A stretch of 64,000 nt of DNA from Pictodentalium vernedei. Taxonomy: Eukaryota; Mollusca; Scaphopoda; Dentaliida; Dentaliidae. The position numbers and the translations under genes are program-made. The DNA lies in the NCBI GenBank assembly GCA_031216915.1, contig CM062290.1, positions 167,915,453 to 167,979,452 on the forward strand, in the 5' to 3' direction. Positions 11,400 to 22,262 of this stretch are shown here, piece by piece; positions within the stretch are counted from its first letter, which is position 1; every line of letters starts with the position of its first letter. The notes under the pieces were generated by a model that saw only the letters and a program-made list of their open reading frames with translations, made no database searches and was not told the origin of the DNA.

Positions 11400-12143
11400 C
11401 GAAATTTAGATGTTTATGACGGGTGACTATGAATGAATGAATGTTTTTTGTATGATAAGGTCCCTGGATACTTGTATTAGACAGTTAGATGAAGACCGTG
11501 AAGAAAGCTCAGGTTCCGCTCCACAATTTTCCAGGAAGTTACAAAAACTGACATGGCACAGACTCTCTTCAAATGCAAATATTCTGTAAATTAATTACTA
11601 ACACATAACATGTATTACATTTCCCAAATCCACAAAACAACACATAACACTATCTGACTAAGTAGAAATAAACAATCTGAATGTGGGTGAAATAATTTAT
11701 TGTCAAAGCCAAGACTTCATCCTGAAAAATTGCATGAAAAAATGCCGAAACCAGTCATTTTCAACCACCCAGCAGCCTCAAAAGCAGAATTCCCCCTCCC
11801 CCACACACCTACCCCCCCCCCCCCCGGGCATAGCATCCCCTGTTTCTAAAATGCAAAAAAGTACATGTTTCCATTTCATTTTTTTAGTTACATGTCTGTT
11901 AAAAACAAAAAATCGCCAATTTTTCGAAGCCAGTGTTTGCCATAATACATCTGGTAATTTACCCCCATGCATCAGACTCCAACTTTGGAACCAAAACTTC
12001 AAATTCTCTTGTCCACCAAATAACCTAATGTAATCATATATCTGATACTAAAAATATATCTCCAATTTACATGGCATTAGTTTCAATATATGCCTTATGA
12101 TTAGGATTGCACCCCTGTGAATAGTGCGAAACTGTAGAGCTGA
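11400..12143. other. spacer, no gene recognised
   Basis: AT-rich sequence with a C run at about 11813-11825. Short frames occur on both strands but lack motifs. Confidence 0.45.
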
Positions 12144-12478
12144 ACCTTAACGTTGGGCGTTGGACATTGAATATCGTTAGACATTCATCTTTTGTCAGTT
12201 TCACGTTGGGTGTTGGGCATTCTTATGCGATTCAGTTTTCGTGAGTTTGACGTTGAACATTCGCCAGCATTCAGTTTCACATTCAGCGTTTTACATTCGT
12301 TTAACATTCTGCAGTCAGTTTCACCTCTGCAGTCAGTTTCACGTTTCACGAAACTGACTGCAGGCAGAATATCAAACGAATGTCAAGCACTGAACATCGA
12401 GCTACCTTCAGGCGAATTCCCAACGTTAAACAACCGTATCTTAATAACAATGTTAAACGAACGCCCAACGCCCAAGGT
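12144..12478. mobile_element. foldback element built from TTTCACGTTGGGCGTT-like phrases
   Basis: ACCTTAACGTTGGGCGTT at the left end is answered by AACGCCCAACGCCCAAGGT at the right end. The two halves pair around 12345-12355 (CAGTCAGTTTCACG / CGTGAAACTGACTG). The left arm repeats TCAGTTTCACGTTGG-like phrases several times. It is non-coding and lies about 0.75 kb upstream of SNAPC1. Confidence 0.7.
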
Positions 12479-13222
12479 CAAACTAACTTCATGATCGCAG
12501 GTAGATTCGCCGGTGTTTTCCAGATTCGAATGGTTGAATTCAAGTTGGCGCAAATGAAACCAGAAACGACTGTGTTGTTGAATTTCATTGGCAGTGGTAC
12601 TACTTGTACCTTTTCTGTGTGATTCCTCTGGCTCTTGGGCGATTAAAAGGGAAACTGACGTTAGTCATAAAACATTTATTTCAATTTAATTCAACCTTGT
12701 AATGGCTTTAAATTAACAAAGCTCTAATGTATTCGTTCATATTCATTAACTGTTTTGGACTCGAATGCCATTCGGAATAATACTCAAGATTACTTCAGGA
12801 AGTATTAGTTGTGAACGATAAAACAGGTTTCAGATCATTTGCGAAGGTGTGTCTGGGCATGATCAATTTGTACTTGCATTTAACTGATATCTATGGGCTT
12901 TCGAGAACGATGAAATGTTGTAGAATTCTGCTGTACATAGAGCTGTTAGAGTTTGATAAGCATAAATTCCATCGTGCCTTTCATCGTAGACATTCTGGAG
13001 TCGGAATCGGTTTGCACTTTTTCGTTGGGAGTATTCTGCAATTCCGTAAAACAATATCCGTCCCGCACTCTTCCAGAGTCCGAGAACACTTTTTAGTGCG
13101 ATCCAAGGTTTCATTGGTCGTTTGTCGGGGAGTAATCTTCTCATTTGGTTTGTGCTTTGTGGTGAATGCATGGCTGTTGAAGGTGATTGAACTCAATTAC
13201 TTTTTAACATCAGATCGCAGTT
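12479..13222. promoter_or_regulatory. upstream region of SNAPC1, no element defined
   Basis: This is the interval where the SNAPC1 promoter and 5' UTR should lie. I see no clear TATA box or initiator. TTTTTAACATCAG at 13201-13213 is a pyrimidine-poor but possible splice acceptor 9 bp before the start codon. Frames at 12811-13275 (+) and 12863-13196 (-) show no motif, and the former overlaps the SNAPC1 start out of frame. Confidence 0.25.
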
Positions 13223-14608
13223 ATGCCAAGAAAACCAACTTTTGTATATCAGCCAACAATCGGCTTGAAAAATGATTTTGAAAAGTTAATAAATTTGTTC
13301 ACTGCCACCGACTCTGTGCGATATGAACAGTTTGCCGAAATCTGGAGAAATCTAAAATTTTCGCTTATTTCATCAGGAAGGCAAACAGAAAGAGAAACTC
13401 GCGAGTTTTTTGAAGAATGTTTTAAAATTGCAATACCATATTGGCTTCCTCCTTACACATTTCAAGTCCGAGTCGGTGGACTGTATTTGTTGTATGGCTT
13501 GTATAACATACAAATGAATGTACCAAAACTACGGATCCGGGTAACGCAAGATCAATGGAAGGAAATTAAACTTTTTAAACAGGAAGCGATTGAACAGAAG
13601 CATTCAGATGTTGTGTACATATTTAGAATGTTGTGGACAAATAGAGCATTTTATTTTGTTGTCTCTCCATTTGAAATGTACCCAACTCTCAAGGAAACTG
13701 AGCAAACAGTTACCGAAGAGTTAAAGGAGGAACGAAATGCCCTGACACAAGCAATTACCCCCGAGATTCTTGATCAGTTGTCTGCTGTGGATGAACAGTA
13801 CAGAAGAATGAAAATATCACTGGCAGGTCCTCACTCCTGTTTACCAGAAAGGTCACTAGATATGATACATTTAGACATTACTGGGATTTTGCATTCTATA
13901 ATAACTTCTCATAGCCAAAGATTAACAGCTAGTTTGCAGCCTGGTGCTAAACGCCGACGTGATAGTGAAAGTGAGGAAACTGATTATGATTCTCATGCAG
14001 ACACATCTGGACCTGATTTCAGTCCTATAAAGGGGTCAGTTGGACAGCGACGAACAAAACTGAAAAGTAGGGCATTTTCACAAGTTTCAAAAGCCAGCAA
14101 GTCCAGGCGACATAGACAAACAAAACTTGAGTCAGTTTCACCAGTTAAGAGTTCGCCCATTAAAAAATACATTTCAAAATCTGTAAATTATAACAAAACA
14201 AATAGTGGAAAAGAAAGTGAAGAACAGGATGTGAATGATAACAGTATTGAGGAAAGCTCAGATTTGAATGAATGTAGTGCTGCAACAAATACAAATATAT
14301 GTAGCATGCCTTCATTTGCTGATGATAGTGATTATAAAACTGATTCTCCAAAGCAGAAAACAAAAACACAATGTAAAGGGAATAGTTCTTCTGCCTCAAT
14401 TGGCAAGAAGAAAAAACGTAAATCACATCGTGAAAGAGATTCTCCAACGGAAGATTTTCCCAGCCCAGAATCAGTAGTTGATACTGAACAAATTTGTTAC
14501 ACTTCTCCAAAACAAAAAGATACAGGGAAAAAAAAGCACCGAAATGTTTCCAGGGCTTCAAAAAAGCAAAACAGAAGAAAGCAAAAAACTGATGGAGTTA
14601 AAGAATGA
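13223..14608 (+). CDS. SNAPC1: SNAPC1 / SNAP43, snRNA-activating complex subunit 1
   Basis: It encodes a 461-residue nuclear protein of SNAPc, the complex that binds the proximal sequence element of snRNA promoters for RNA polymerase II and III. The N-terminal ~190 residues match the SNAP43 domain. TDSVRYEQFAEIWR at residues 29-42 parallels vertebrate TDSVRFEDFTELWR, LPPYTFQVRVGGLYLLYGLYN starts at 75, and YIFRMLWTNRAFYF follows near 134. The C-terminal half is Ser/Lys-rich and disordered in character, with nuclear-localisation-like clusters AKRRRDSESEE, GKKKKRKSHRERD and KKQNRRKQK. The protein is longer than the ~370-residue human form through this tail. The ATG at 13223 begins immediately before the conserved region. 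The frame is uninterrupted, without introns, although vertebrate SNAPC1 is multi-exonic. It could be a naturally single-exon gene or an intact retrocopy; no poly(A) tract follows. Confidence 0.92.
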   Translation: MPRKPTFVYQPTIGLKNDFEKLINLFTATDSVRYEQFAEIWRNLKFSLISSGRQTERETREFFEECFKIAIPYWLPPYTFQVRVGGLYLLYGLYNIQMNVPKLRIRVTQDQWKEIKLFKQEAIEQKHSDVVYIFRMLWTNRAFYFVVSPFEMYPTLKETEQTVTEELKEERNALTQAITPEILDQLSAVDEQYRRMKISLAGPHSCLPERSLDMIHLDITGILHSIITSHSQRLTASLQPGAKRRRDSESEETDYDSHADTSGPDFSPIKGSVGQRRTKLKSRAFSQVSKASKSRRHRQTKLESVSPVKSSPIKKYISKSVNYNKTNSGKESEEQDVNDNSIEESSDLNECSAATNTNICSMPSFADDSDYKTDSPKQKTKTQCKGNSSSASIGKKKKRKSHRERDSPTEDFPSPESVVDTEQICYTSPKQKDTGKKKHRNVSRASKKQNRRKQKTDGVKE

Positions 14609-14629
14609 TGTAATGATGAAGGGATGAAG

Positions 14630-15070
14630 CAGGCCTGGCATTTTCAGGAGGGCGATTTATTCGCTCACCTACTGCTTGCCTTAAAAAAATTAAGGAGGAC
14701 GAAAACTAGCCCTCCTGGCCTTAGAAAATAATGAATACCATAACCGCCTATGCCTAAAACCCACATCTTTTAAGATCTCCGCTACATGTATGTTAGTGGT
14801 CTCTTTAAGATGGCCACACTGCCCCTCTCCCACATCTCTGGGCCTTGGCAAGGCCCGGAGGTGTGGGAGGGGCAGTGTAGCCGTCTCACAGAGACTACCT
14901 TGTTAGCAGCACCAAATAAAATGTACAAGCCCACTTGGCAGAATTCATTAACAGTAAAACTTTATTTTGCAATTTTAGCTTTTGTAAGCTTGAGGAGAGC
15001 TAATCGCTCGCCTAGGCCACGCGAGGGGAGCGAGTTTTAGCCCTCCTGCATTTTTAAGAATGCCAGGGCT
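14630..15070. mobile_element. MITE directly downstream of SNAPC1 (hAT-like ends)
   Basis: The left end CAGGCCTGGCATTTTCAGGAGGG is answered at the right by CCCTCCTGCATTTTTAAGAATGCCAGGGCT. The flanks gatgaag (14623-14629) and gataaag (15071-15077) could be a decayed target duplication. The interior folds: CACTGCCCCTCTCCCACA (about 14818) pairs with TGTGGGAGGGGCAGTG. It carries AATAAA at 14915-14920, the first canonical polyadenylation signal after the SNAPC1 stop. Confidence 0.7.
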
Positions 15071-15164
15071 GATAAAGCTGAGAAATGTTATGCAGTGATA
15101 TTGTCTAAATCCCTTACCAACAGTTTGGCTGCCATGGACTCGTCACTTTCCACGGGTGGGCAAT

Positions 15165-15290
15165 ATTTTCAGGGATGCAATAATATTACGATTCCAAACA
15201 CTAATTATAGGAATAATCATCAGAACTTCAATTAATGAAGCTCTGGGTACAACTCGGTGCTTCATTAATTATCCCTGCATTTTTAAAAAA
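15165..15290. repeat. short foldback
   Basis: CAGGGATGCAATAAT at left and ATTATCCCTGCAT at right enclose a hairpin ATTAATGAAGC / GCTTCATTAAT (15231-15272). This is probably a small MITE. Confidence 0.5.
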
Positions 15291-15369
15291 ATGTGGGAAT
15301 ATTGTGGTGATCACCGTCCATACGTCCAAACTTCTTATCACCAAGAGTATGTACTTCTAAACATTCAAA

Positions 15370-15771
15370 CTATGTTGAGGTGTTCAGGTAGCATCTGCAG
15401 ATGTGCATAAAGGTTTTAAAATTTTGATTTGGCCCTGTGTGGCGCCTGTAGCACCACTTTTGTTATTGTTAGAAAATCAGTTTACAATGGCAGGCTCCAA
15501 GGGGTTTTAATCCCAAATGTTGAAAGTGTGTTAATATGTTCCAGTAGGGTCTCTTGATGTGCATAAAGGATTTGGATTTTTGATTCGACCCCCCGTGTGA
15601 TAATCATAGCACCACTTTTGTTGTTAGGGAACCGGTTTGTTGTGAAAGGTTCTTAGGGGTTTTAATTCGAAACGTTGAAAGTGTGTTAATATGTTCCAGT
15701 AGGGTCTCTAGATGTGCATAAAGGTTTTGGAGTTTGGATTCAGCCCTGTGGGGCACCCATAGCGCTATTTT
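15370..15771. repeat. ~150-bp tandem array, left part
   Basis: The unit contains GTTGAAAGTGTGTTAATATG, TCTCTAGATGTGCATAAAGG and CACCCATAGCACCACTTTTG. Copies start near 15519 and 15674. The array is cut at 15771/15772 by an AGCTCACC-type element and resumes at 18737. Confidence 0.8.
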
Positions 15772-18410
15772 TAGCTCACCTGACTGAAAGTCAGGCTGAG
15801 CTTTTCTTATCACTCTTCACTCTTGTCACTCTTCGTCCGTCGTCCGTCATCCTGTGTGAAGGTGGTGTTTGAGCCTCTTTCTCCTAAACCACTGGCCACA
15901 TTTTTATTAAAACTGGTTGAGTGCTGGAAGCCACTATCATGGCTTTCAACAAACATGAGGGTGCCATAATAAAGTCTTCATATTCTTTACACAAATTTCA
16001 TATTCAGTCATAAGCGAATACAATTGTGTTCATATAGATTTGCATTTTTAAAAATTATTGGAGAGTGCCTTAAGGCACTCTCCAATAATTTTTAATAATG
16101 CAAATCTATATGAACAAATTCCAACTTCCAAAAATAACCTAGCACTCAACCAGTTAAGTTTCATGTAAGTAGTGGTTATATAGGGGCATTTGGGTTTTTC
16201 TTCAAATTGGATTTCTGCTCATATTGTGGTGTGGGGTGGGGACAAAATGCACAAAATTTAAAAAAATCTTCTTCTCATAAACCAGCCATAGCAGAGACTT
16301 GATATTTGGTATGCAGCATCCATTTGAGGTGCAGACTCAAGTTTGTTCAAGAGAAGTTTGACGGGCAATATTTACCTTTGTTCTGAGAGGGGCAAGAATT
16401 TTTGCCCCGCCCCAAATTTCTATTTTCTGAACCCAGAGGCCAATTTGAACCAAATTTAATATGAGGTATTATTGGGTTATAAGTACTTGATTTATGCCAA
16501 AAAATTTTTCCTGCAGCAGTGGGAACCGCAGGAGCTAAAAATAGAAAAATTAAAACGCCCATATCTACAAAACTGCACGGCACCGAGAATTTTTATTTGG
16601 TGTGAAGCTTCCTTAGGACCAACAGAAAGGATTGGTAAAAAAAATTGCCATCGGTTTTATCATAGTGTACAGTTTCGGGACTTTTGAAAAAGTGCTGAGT
16701 AAGCACTTTTTAACACTGTAGGCAATGGGAAAGACATTAAAAAATCTTCTTCTCCAGATCCAGCAGGCCGAATCTTTTGATATTTGGTATGCAACATTGT
16801 AGGGTGGATCTGATTCAAGTTTGTTCAAATTGGCCCCCTGGGTTCATATTTGGGCTCACTATAGAAGCTCGAATTGGAACTTAGTGCATTTCAGGTAAAT
16901 TTCTTTAAAAATATTCTTCTCCAGATCCAGCCGGCAGAATCTTTTGATATTTGGTATGCAACATTGAGGGGTAGATCTGATTCACGTTTGTTCAAATCGG
17001 CCCCCTGGATTCATATTTGGGCTCACTATAGAAGCTCGAATTCGAACTTAGTGCATTTCAGGCAAATTTCTTAAAAAATCTTCTTCTCCAGATCCAGCAG
17101 GCAGAATCTTTTGATATTTGGTATGCAACATTGTGGGGTGGATCTGATTCAAGTTTGTTCAAATCGGCCCCCTGAGTTTATATTTGCGCTCAGTATAGGA
17201 GCCCAAATTTGAACTTAGTGCATTTCAGGCAAATTTCTTTGAAAATCTTCTCAAAATCCAGCAGGCAGAATCTTTTGATATTGGGTATGCACCATGCTTA
17301 GGGGGTGAGATTCAATTGTGTTCAAGCCAAGTCCCTGGGTTCATATTTGGGCTCACTGTGGGAGCCTGAATTATAACTTAGTTCAAAATGAGGAATTTTC
17401 TTTAAAAGTCTTCTTCAGATCCAGCAGTCAGAATGTTTTGGTATTTGGTATGCAGCATCCTTAGGGGGATGAGATTCAAGTTTGTTCAAGCCATGTCCCT
17501 AGGTCCATATTTGGGCTCACTGTGGGAGCCTGAATGATAACTTAGTTCAAAATGAGGAATTTTCTTTAAAAATCTTCTTCTTCAGATCCAGCAGTCGGAA
17601 TGTTTTGATATTTGGTATGCAGCATCCTTATTGGGGAAGGGGGGGGGGATTCAAGTTTGTTCAAGCCATATTCCTATGTCCATATTTGGGCTCACTGTAG
17701 GAGCTTGAATTGTAACTTAGTTCGAAATGAGGAATTTTCTTAAAAAATCTTCGTCTTCAGATCCAGCAGTCAGAATGTTTTGATATGTGGTGTGTAGCAT
17801 CTTTGGGTGGGGGAGGGGAGATTCAAGTTTGTTAAAGCCAAGTCCCTGGGTCCATATTTGGGCTCCCTGTGGGAGCCCGAATTATAACTTAGTCAATATG
17901 AGGAATTTTTCTTTAAAAATCTTCTTCAGATCCAGCAGTCAGAATGTTTTGATATTTGGCATGCAGCAACCTTAGGGGGCTGAGATTCAAGTTTGTTCAA
18001 GCCAAGTCCTTTGGTTCACATTTGGGCTCATTATGGGAGCCCGAATGACAACTTAGTTCAAAATGAGGAATTTTCTTTAAAAATCTTCTTCAGATCCAGC
18101 AAATGAATGCTTTTGATATTTTTTATGCAGCATCCTTAGCGGGGTAAGATTCAAGTTTGTTCAAGTCATGTCCTAGGTCCATATTTGGGCTCATTGTGGG
18201 AGCTCGAATTGTAACCTGGTTCAAAATGAGGAATTTTCTTTAAAAATCTTCTTCTTCAAATCCAGCAGTCGGAATGTTTTGATATTTGGTGTGCAGCATC
18301 CTTAGGGGGTGAGATTCAGGTTTGTTAAAGCCAAGTTCCTGGGTTCATTTATGGGAGCCCGAATTATAACTAAGTTCAATATGAGGATTATACTTTAAAA
18401 ATCTTTACTA
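15772..18410 (+). mobile_element. tandem-core (Helentron/HINE-like) element A, family 1, 3' end lost
   Basis: It starts TAGCTCACCTGACTGAAAGT with the complementary TCAGGCTGAGCT, forming the 5' hairpin, followed by a CCGTCGTCCGTCATCC stretch. A unique 5' domain with the phrase GGGGCAAGAATTTTTGCCCC runs to about 16730. About ten tandem units of ~165 bp follow, each with AGATCCAGCAGTCAGAATG, GATATTTGGTATGCAGCATC and TTCAAGTTTGTTCAAGCC. No protein is encoded. The 3' terminus (…CCTCTTG) is missing and the element fades out near 18410. Confidence 0.75.
15911..16155. mobile_element. foldback MITE (CTGGTTGAGTGCT ends) inside element A
   Basis: AACTGGTTGAGTGCT and AGCACTCAACCAGTT are the inverted ends. 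The centre is a long stem, TTATTGGAGAGTGCC / GGCACTCTCCAATAA, at 16063-16098. The related element at 24102 lacks this insert at the same place (ACCACTGGCCGCATATTAATGAAATTTC), giving an empty site. Confidence 0.8.
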
Positions 18411-18736
18411 TGACACCCATAGAGTGGATTTCCCATCAGGTAATTACTTTAGTTTTCCAACAAAGTATGGTAAGCACAATTAAAGCTTCAGCTTAAGGAC
18501 CATCAGTTTAAAAATGACCTTTAACCCAACAAACAAAAAACTTAAAGGCCTTGTTATAAATGCTTCTAATTTCAAAAGTATTCAAGTATTCAAAAATGTA
18601 TTCATGAATACATTGTGATGTATTTGTATTCGTATTCAAATACATTTGAAAATTTGTGTATTTGTATTCGTATTCATATTCATGAAATTCAAAGTATTCA
18701 TATTGTTATTCGAATACATTTACAAAGTATTCGCCC
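18411..18736. other. AT-rich junction with ATTCGTATTC tracts
   Basis: It separates the end of element A from resumption of the ~150-bp array. Runs of GTATTCGTATTCAAATACAT and its inverse suggest the edge of a decayed TIR element ending near 18735 (CAAAGTATTCGCCCCAAGCC). Confidence 0.4.
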
Positions 18737-19749
18737 CAAGCCTGGCGCCGGGTGGCACTCATAGCACCACTTATGTCCTTAGAGAATCAGTTTCTGGTGG
18801 AAGGCTCCTTTGGGGTTTCAATTCGAAATGTTGAAAGTGTGTTAATATGTTCCAGTGGGGTCTCTTAATGTGCTTAAAGGTTTTGGATTTTTGTTTTGGC
18901 CCTGTGGACTCACTTTTGTCATTAGAGAATCGGTTTGTGGCGAAAAGATCCTAGCGGTTTTAATTTGAAACATTGAAAGTGTGCTCATACGTTCCATTGG
19001 GATGTCTAGATGTGCATAAAAGTTTTGGATTTTAATTTGGACCCACGTGGTGCCTGTTGCACCACTTTTGTTGTTAGAGAATCGGTTTCCGGCAAAAGCC
19101 CCTGGATGGTTTAATTCAAAACATTGAAAGTGTGTTTATATGTTCCGGTAGGGTCTCTAGATGTGCATAAAGGTTTCGGAATTTTGATTTGGCCCCCTTG
19201 GGGCACCCATAGCAGCACTTTTGTCATTTGAGAATCGGTTTGCGGCAAAAGGCTCAGAAGTGTTTTAATTTGAAACATTGAAAGTCTGTTCATACATTCC
19301 AGTAGGATGTCTAGATGTGTATAAATGTTTTGGATTTTTAACTCAGCCCCATGTGGTGCCCATAGCATCACTTTTGTCATTGGAGAATCTGTTTCCGGTG
19401 AAAGTTCCTAGGGGTTTAAATTCAGAATGTTGAAATGTTGTTCATGTGTTCCGGTAGGGTGTCTAGATGTGCATAAAGGTTTCAGATTTTTGATAAGACC
19501 CCATGTGGCACCTGTAGCACCACTTTTGTCATTAGAGAAGTCTGGCAAAAGGCTCCTTGGGTGTTTAAATCGAACGATTAAAGGGTTATCATATGTTCAG
19601 GTAGGTTCTCTAAATGTGCATATTAAAGGTTTTAAGTTTTTTATCCCGACCCCCATATGACTCCTGTCATGCCACATTTGACGTTCGACAGTTTGTGGCA
19701 AAAGGCTCCTGTGGGTTTTAATTTGAAATGTTGAAGGTGTGGTCATATG
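18737..19749. repeat. ~150-bp tandem array, middle part
   Basis: Same unit as 15370-15771, with GTTGAAAGTGTG-like landmarks near 18830, 18974, 19122, 19277, 19429, 19576 and 19730. Long minus-strand frames here are by-products of the repeat. Confidence 0.8.
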
Positions 19750-20315
19750 TAGGGCTGTACCATATTCAAAACTGAATACCGGTAGTGGTATTCCCCCAAA
19801 AATACTGCGGTATACTGGTATATCGAAAACTGTTCAGATATATGAACCACAATCGAGACTTCATGCATCACAGTTGGAACGAATTAGCATGCCTTGATGA
19901 TGCGGTTCGAAAAAACCTTTACCCAACGCAGACAATATCAAAATTTATTATTTGAAAAATTAGTTTATCAGATTTTTCCAAAAATTTCTTCAAAACAATA
20001 TCATGTGACCCCTCATTGGAACGAGCTCAACGAGTTGTTCCAGTGAGGGGTCACTTGATACATGTATAGTTTTGTTGAAATTTTTTCTACTGCTGAATTT
20101 GTATATTATATGGGCACATGCAGACGATTCCTTGGGTAAAGGGATAATATTATTCATTCGGGGCTACAGTAAAAAAAATCAAGACATATTGAAAATGAGA
20201 TTGTGGGTAAATAAATAATGACGATAAACCCATATTTTTGTAATTACACCGGTATAAATCGATATTGGTTTGCATACCGGTATATATCGGTTTATCGATA
20301 TACTGTGCAGGCCTA
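19750..20315. mobile_element. hAT-like MITE with 8-bp target duplication
   Basis: The ends are TAGGGCTGTACCA and TACTGTGCAGGCCTA, with subterminal ACCGGTATA-type phrases on both sides. The flanks gtcatatg (19742-19749) and ttcatatg (20316-20323) are an 8-bp duplication with one mismatch. Neighbouring array units (GTTCATATGTTCCGG) give the empty site. It contains a foldback MITE at 19914-20142. Confidence 0.85.
19914..20142. mobile_element. foldback MITE (AACCTTTACCC family) nested in the hAT MITE
   Basis: AACCTTTACCCAACGCAG opens it and GGGTAAAGG closes it. The centre GTGACCCCTCATTGGAACGAG pairs with the complementary TTGTTCCAGTGAGGGGTCAC. It shares the GGAACGAGCTC core with the copies at 3649 and 21275. 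Confidence 0.75.
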
Positions 20316-20520
20316 TTCATATGTTCAGGTGGGGTCTCTAGATGTGCATAAAGGTTTCGGATTTTTGATTCGGCACCATGTGGCACCCAAAGAGATACAT
20401 TTGTCATTAGAGAATCAGTTTCATGCGAAAGGCTCCTAGGGAGGTTAATTCAAAACATTGAAAGTGTGTTCGTATGTTCATTTAGGGTCTGCAGATGTGT
20501 ATAAAGGTTCCAAATTTTAT
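20316..20520. repeat. ~150-bp tandem array, right part
   Basis: Array sequence resumes at the right copy of the hAT target duplication (TTCATATGTTCAGG...TCTCTAGATGTGCATAAAGG) and fades after about 20520. Confidence 0.7.
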
Positions 20521-20677
20521 ATAATACCTCTTCATTTATGTCTATATCAAGCATTAACCAGTAATCAAGAATACAAGTTGGGGATATACTATAGTGTGCT
20601 TTGCACACAAATGACATCATCTAGTTAAACTTTTTGCTGATGATGATGGATATTACCTGATAAATTCATGCATGGAT

Positions 20678-21245
20678 TAGTACTCAAACGATTAGCCGAC
20701 TAGTCGATGTCGACTCTGGGCAAACCAGTAGTCGACTCTCAATTGTGCAGTCGACTAGTCGGAGGAGTTCAAGCTTTTAGGTAAATAGTATCCCTTCTGT
20801 GCCACTGTCAGACAGTTTGAACAGCAATATTGGGCAATCAATGTATACATCTACTGCCATCTAATAGTAGTGACAGTAGTTTGTTTTAACTGGTAGTTGT
20901 AGAGTGCTGAATTATTTTGGGCTATCAGGATATGTTATTAATTTGCCTTGTTGCAATTTATGGGAGAGTGCCTATAGGCACTCTCCCATAAATCGCAACA
21001 AGGCAAATTAAATAAGACTATATAATTTCACTCTTAGCATAATTAGAAGCACATTAACAGAATAATGTTCCAGTAAGTTGCTGTATATGAATGCCCAAGT
21101 GAAGCCAAATTTGGACCTTCAGCACTCTACCGGAACACCAACACTGTTATAAGGAGACAAGTTATCACCAATGACTAGTCAAAGTCGACTTGACTTTTGG
21201 GTATTGACTTGTCGACTTTGGAATTCACTAGTCGTTTGAGCACTA
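20678..21245. mobile_element. hAT-like MITE with a perfect 8-bp target duplication
   Basis: The ends TAGTACTCAAACGATTAG and CTAGTCGTTTGAGCACTA are inverted repeats (16 of 18). GCATGGAT flanks both sides (20670-20677 and 21246-21253). The subterminal regions are rich in GTCGACT. A foldback MITE is nested at about 20890-21140. Confidence 0.9.
20890..21140. mobile_element. foldback MITE (GAGAGTGCCT family) nested in the hAT MITE
   Basis: ACTGGTAGTTGTAGAGTGCTGAA and TTCAGCACTCTACCGG form the ends. The centre is a stem GGGAGAGTGCCTATAGGCACTCTCCC extended by TTGCCTTGTTGC/GCAACAAGGCAA (about 20946-21008). Confidence 0.75.
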
Positions 21246-21274
21246 GCATGGATATCACTGTCCACACATGGGTT

Positions 21275-21513
21275 ATGCCCAGTCCACGGCGAATGTACTG
21301 TAATGAATCAGTCACATCTGCCCAAACTGAATAGTTGAAAAAAATTGTCAATAAAACCATATCATGTGACCCCCCCCTCCAAATTGGAACAATCAAGCTC
21401 ATTCCAATAAGGGAGTCACATGATATGGTTTTGTTGTAAATTTGTTTTTCAAATTTAAAATAAAATAACTAAAATAACAAATTTTGATTTTATGTACTTG
21501 GGGTAAAAGGTTC
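21275..21513. mobile_element. diverged foldback element, AACCTTTACCC family
   Basis: Arms AAAACCATATCATGTGACCC and GGGAGTCACATGATATGGTTTT surround GGAACAATCAAGCTCATTCC near 21388-21408. The right end is GGGGTAAAAGG; the left end is degenerate. Confidence 0.55.
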
Positions 21514-21804
21514 TGCCTTTAACGAACAGGACTAGAGAAGAACTGAATGACATGGAATAACTGAAAATTTCCATTTGTTGCTTAAAAAAATAGCTTTTGT
21601 GCCCATTTGGAACAAACTCAAGCATGTTGATGACTCCCATGCCTCTGTGTCTTCCATTTGTGAACAAGATATGACCTTGGCTGTTGAAAGTGTTGTTAAA
21701 CCCTCAGTAAAGAACAAACAAATACACAAACTTTTGTGGCAGCTTCATTTGCTTTGACTACTTTCAACTGATAGTAAAATGAAAAACCTCTTTATTTTCA
21801 AGTA

Positions 21805-22262
21805 CATGGGAACCCTGTTAATTGAATAGCCATTTTGCCAATGAAAATTATTCAGTTAACAGGAGTATTCAATTAACATGGATTGTGTCACTTTCTTGTA
21901 TTCTAGAGATAAACTTACCATTTATTCTATTATAAATTTGGCCTCAGTACATCCAATACAGAGATTTAATCTATAATATGAGCTCTGTCAAATGAGATAT
22001 AATAGATTAAATCCCCGTATAGGATGGACTGAGGCCAAATAGGTCTATAAACAAAGGAAAACTGAGGAGAGTCAGGGTAATTTCTTGACAGGTTACAATA
22101 GTTTTTTATTCAATTAACAGGGGATTACTCTATAACCTATATTCAGTTAACAGTCATATTTGTACTGGAGGTATGGTAAATGGTTTTGTGTTGGAAAATT
22201 ATATTCAATTAACAGGGTTATTCAGTTAAGAGATATCCTGTTAAGTGGGCTCCACTGTATAC
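21805..22262. mobile_element. possible pogo/Tigger-type MITE
   Basis: The right end TAAGTGGGCTCCACTGTA and left end CATGGGAACCCTGTTAATTG resemble the CAGTGGAACCT-type termini of pogo-like elements; this is a resemblance only. ATTCAATTAACAGG phrases recur throughout. The centre folds: TTTGGCCTCAGTACATCC (about 21938) pairs with GGATGGACTGAGGCCAAAT (to 22040). Confidence 0.45.

Noticed and set aside
12811-13275. 154-codon frame overlapping the SNAPC1 start
   Set aside because: It has no motif and overlaps the start of a well-supported gene out of frame; probably chance in the 5' region.
15772-15805. AGCTCACCTGAC hairpins as transcription terminators
   Set aside because: The same hairpin opens every family 1 element and is tied to a downstream 5' domain, so it is an element terminus.
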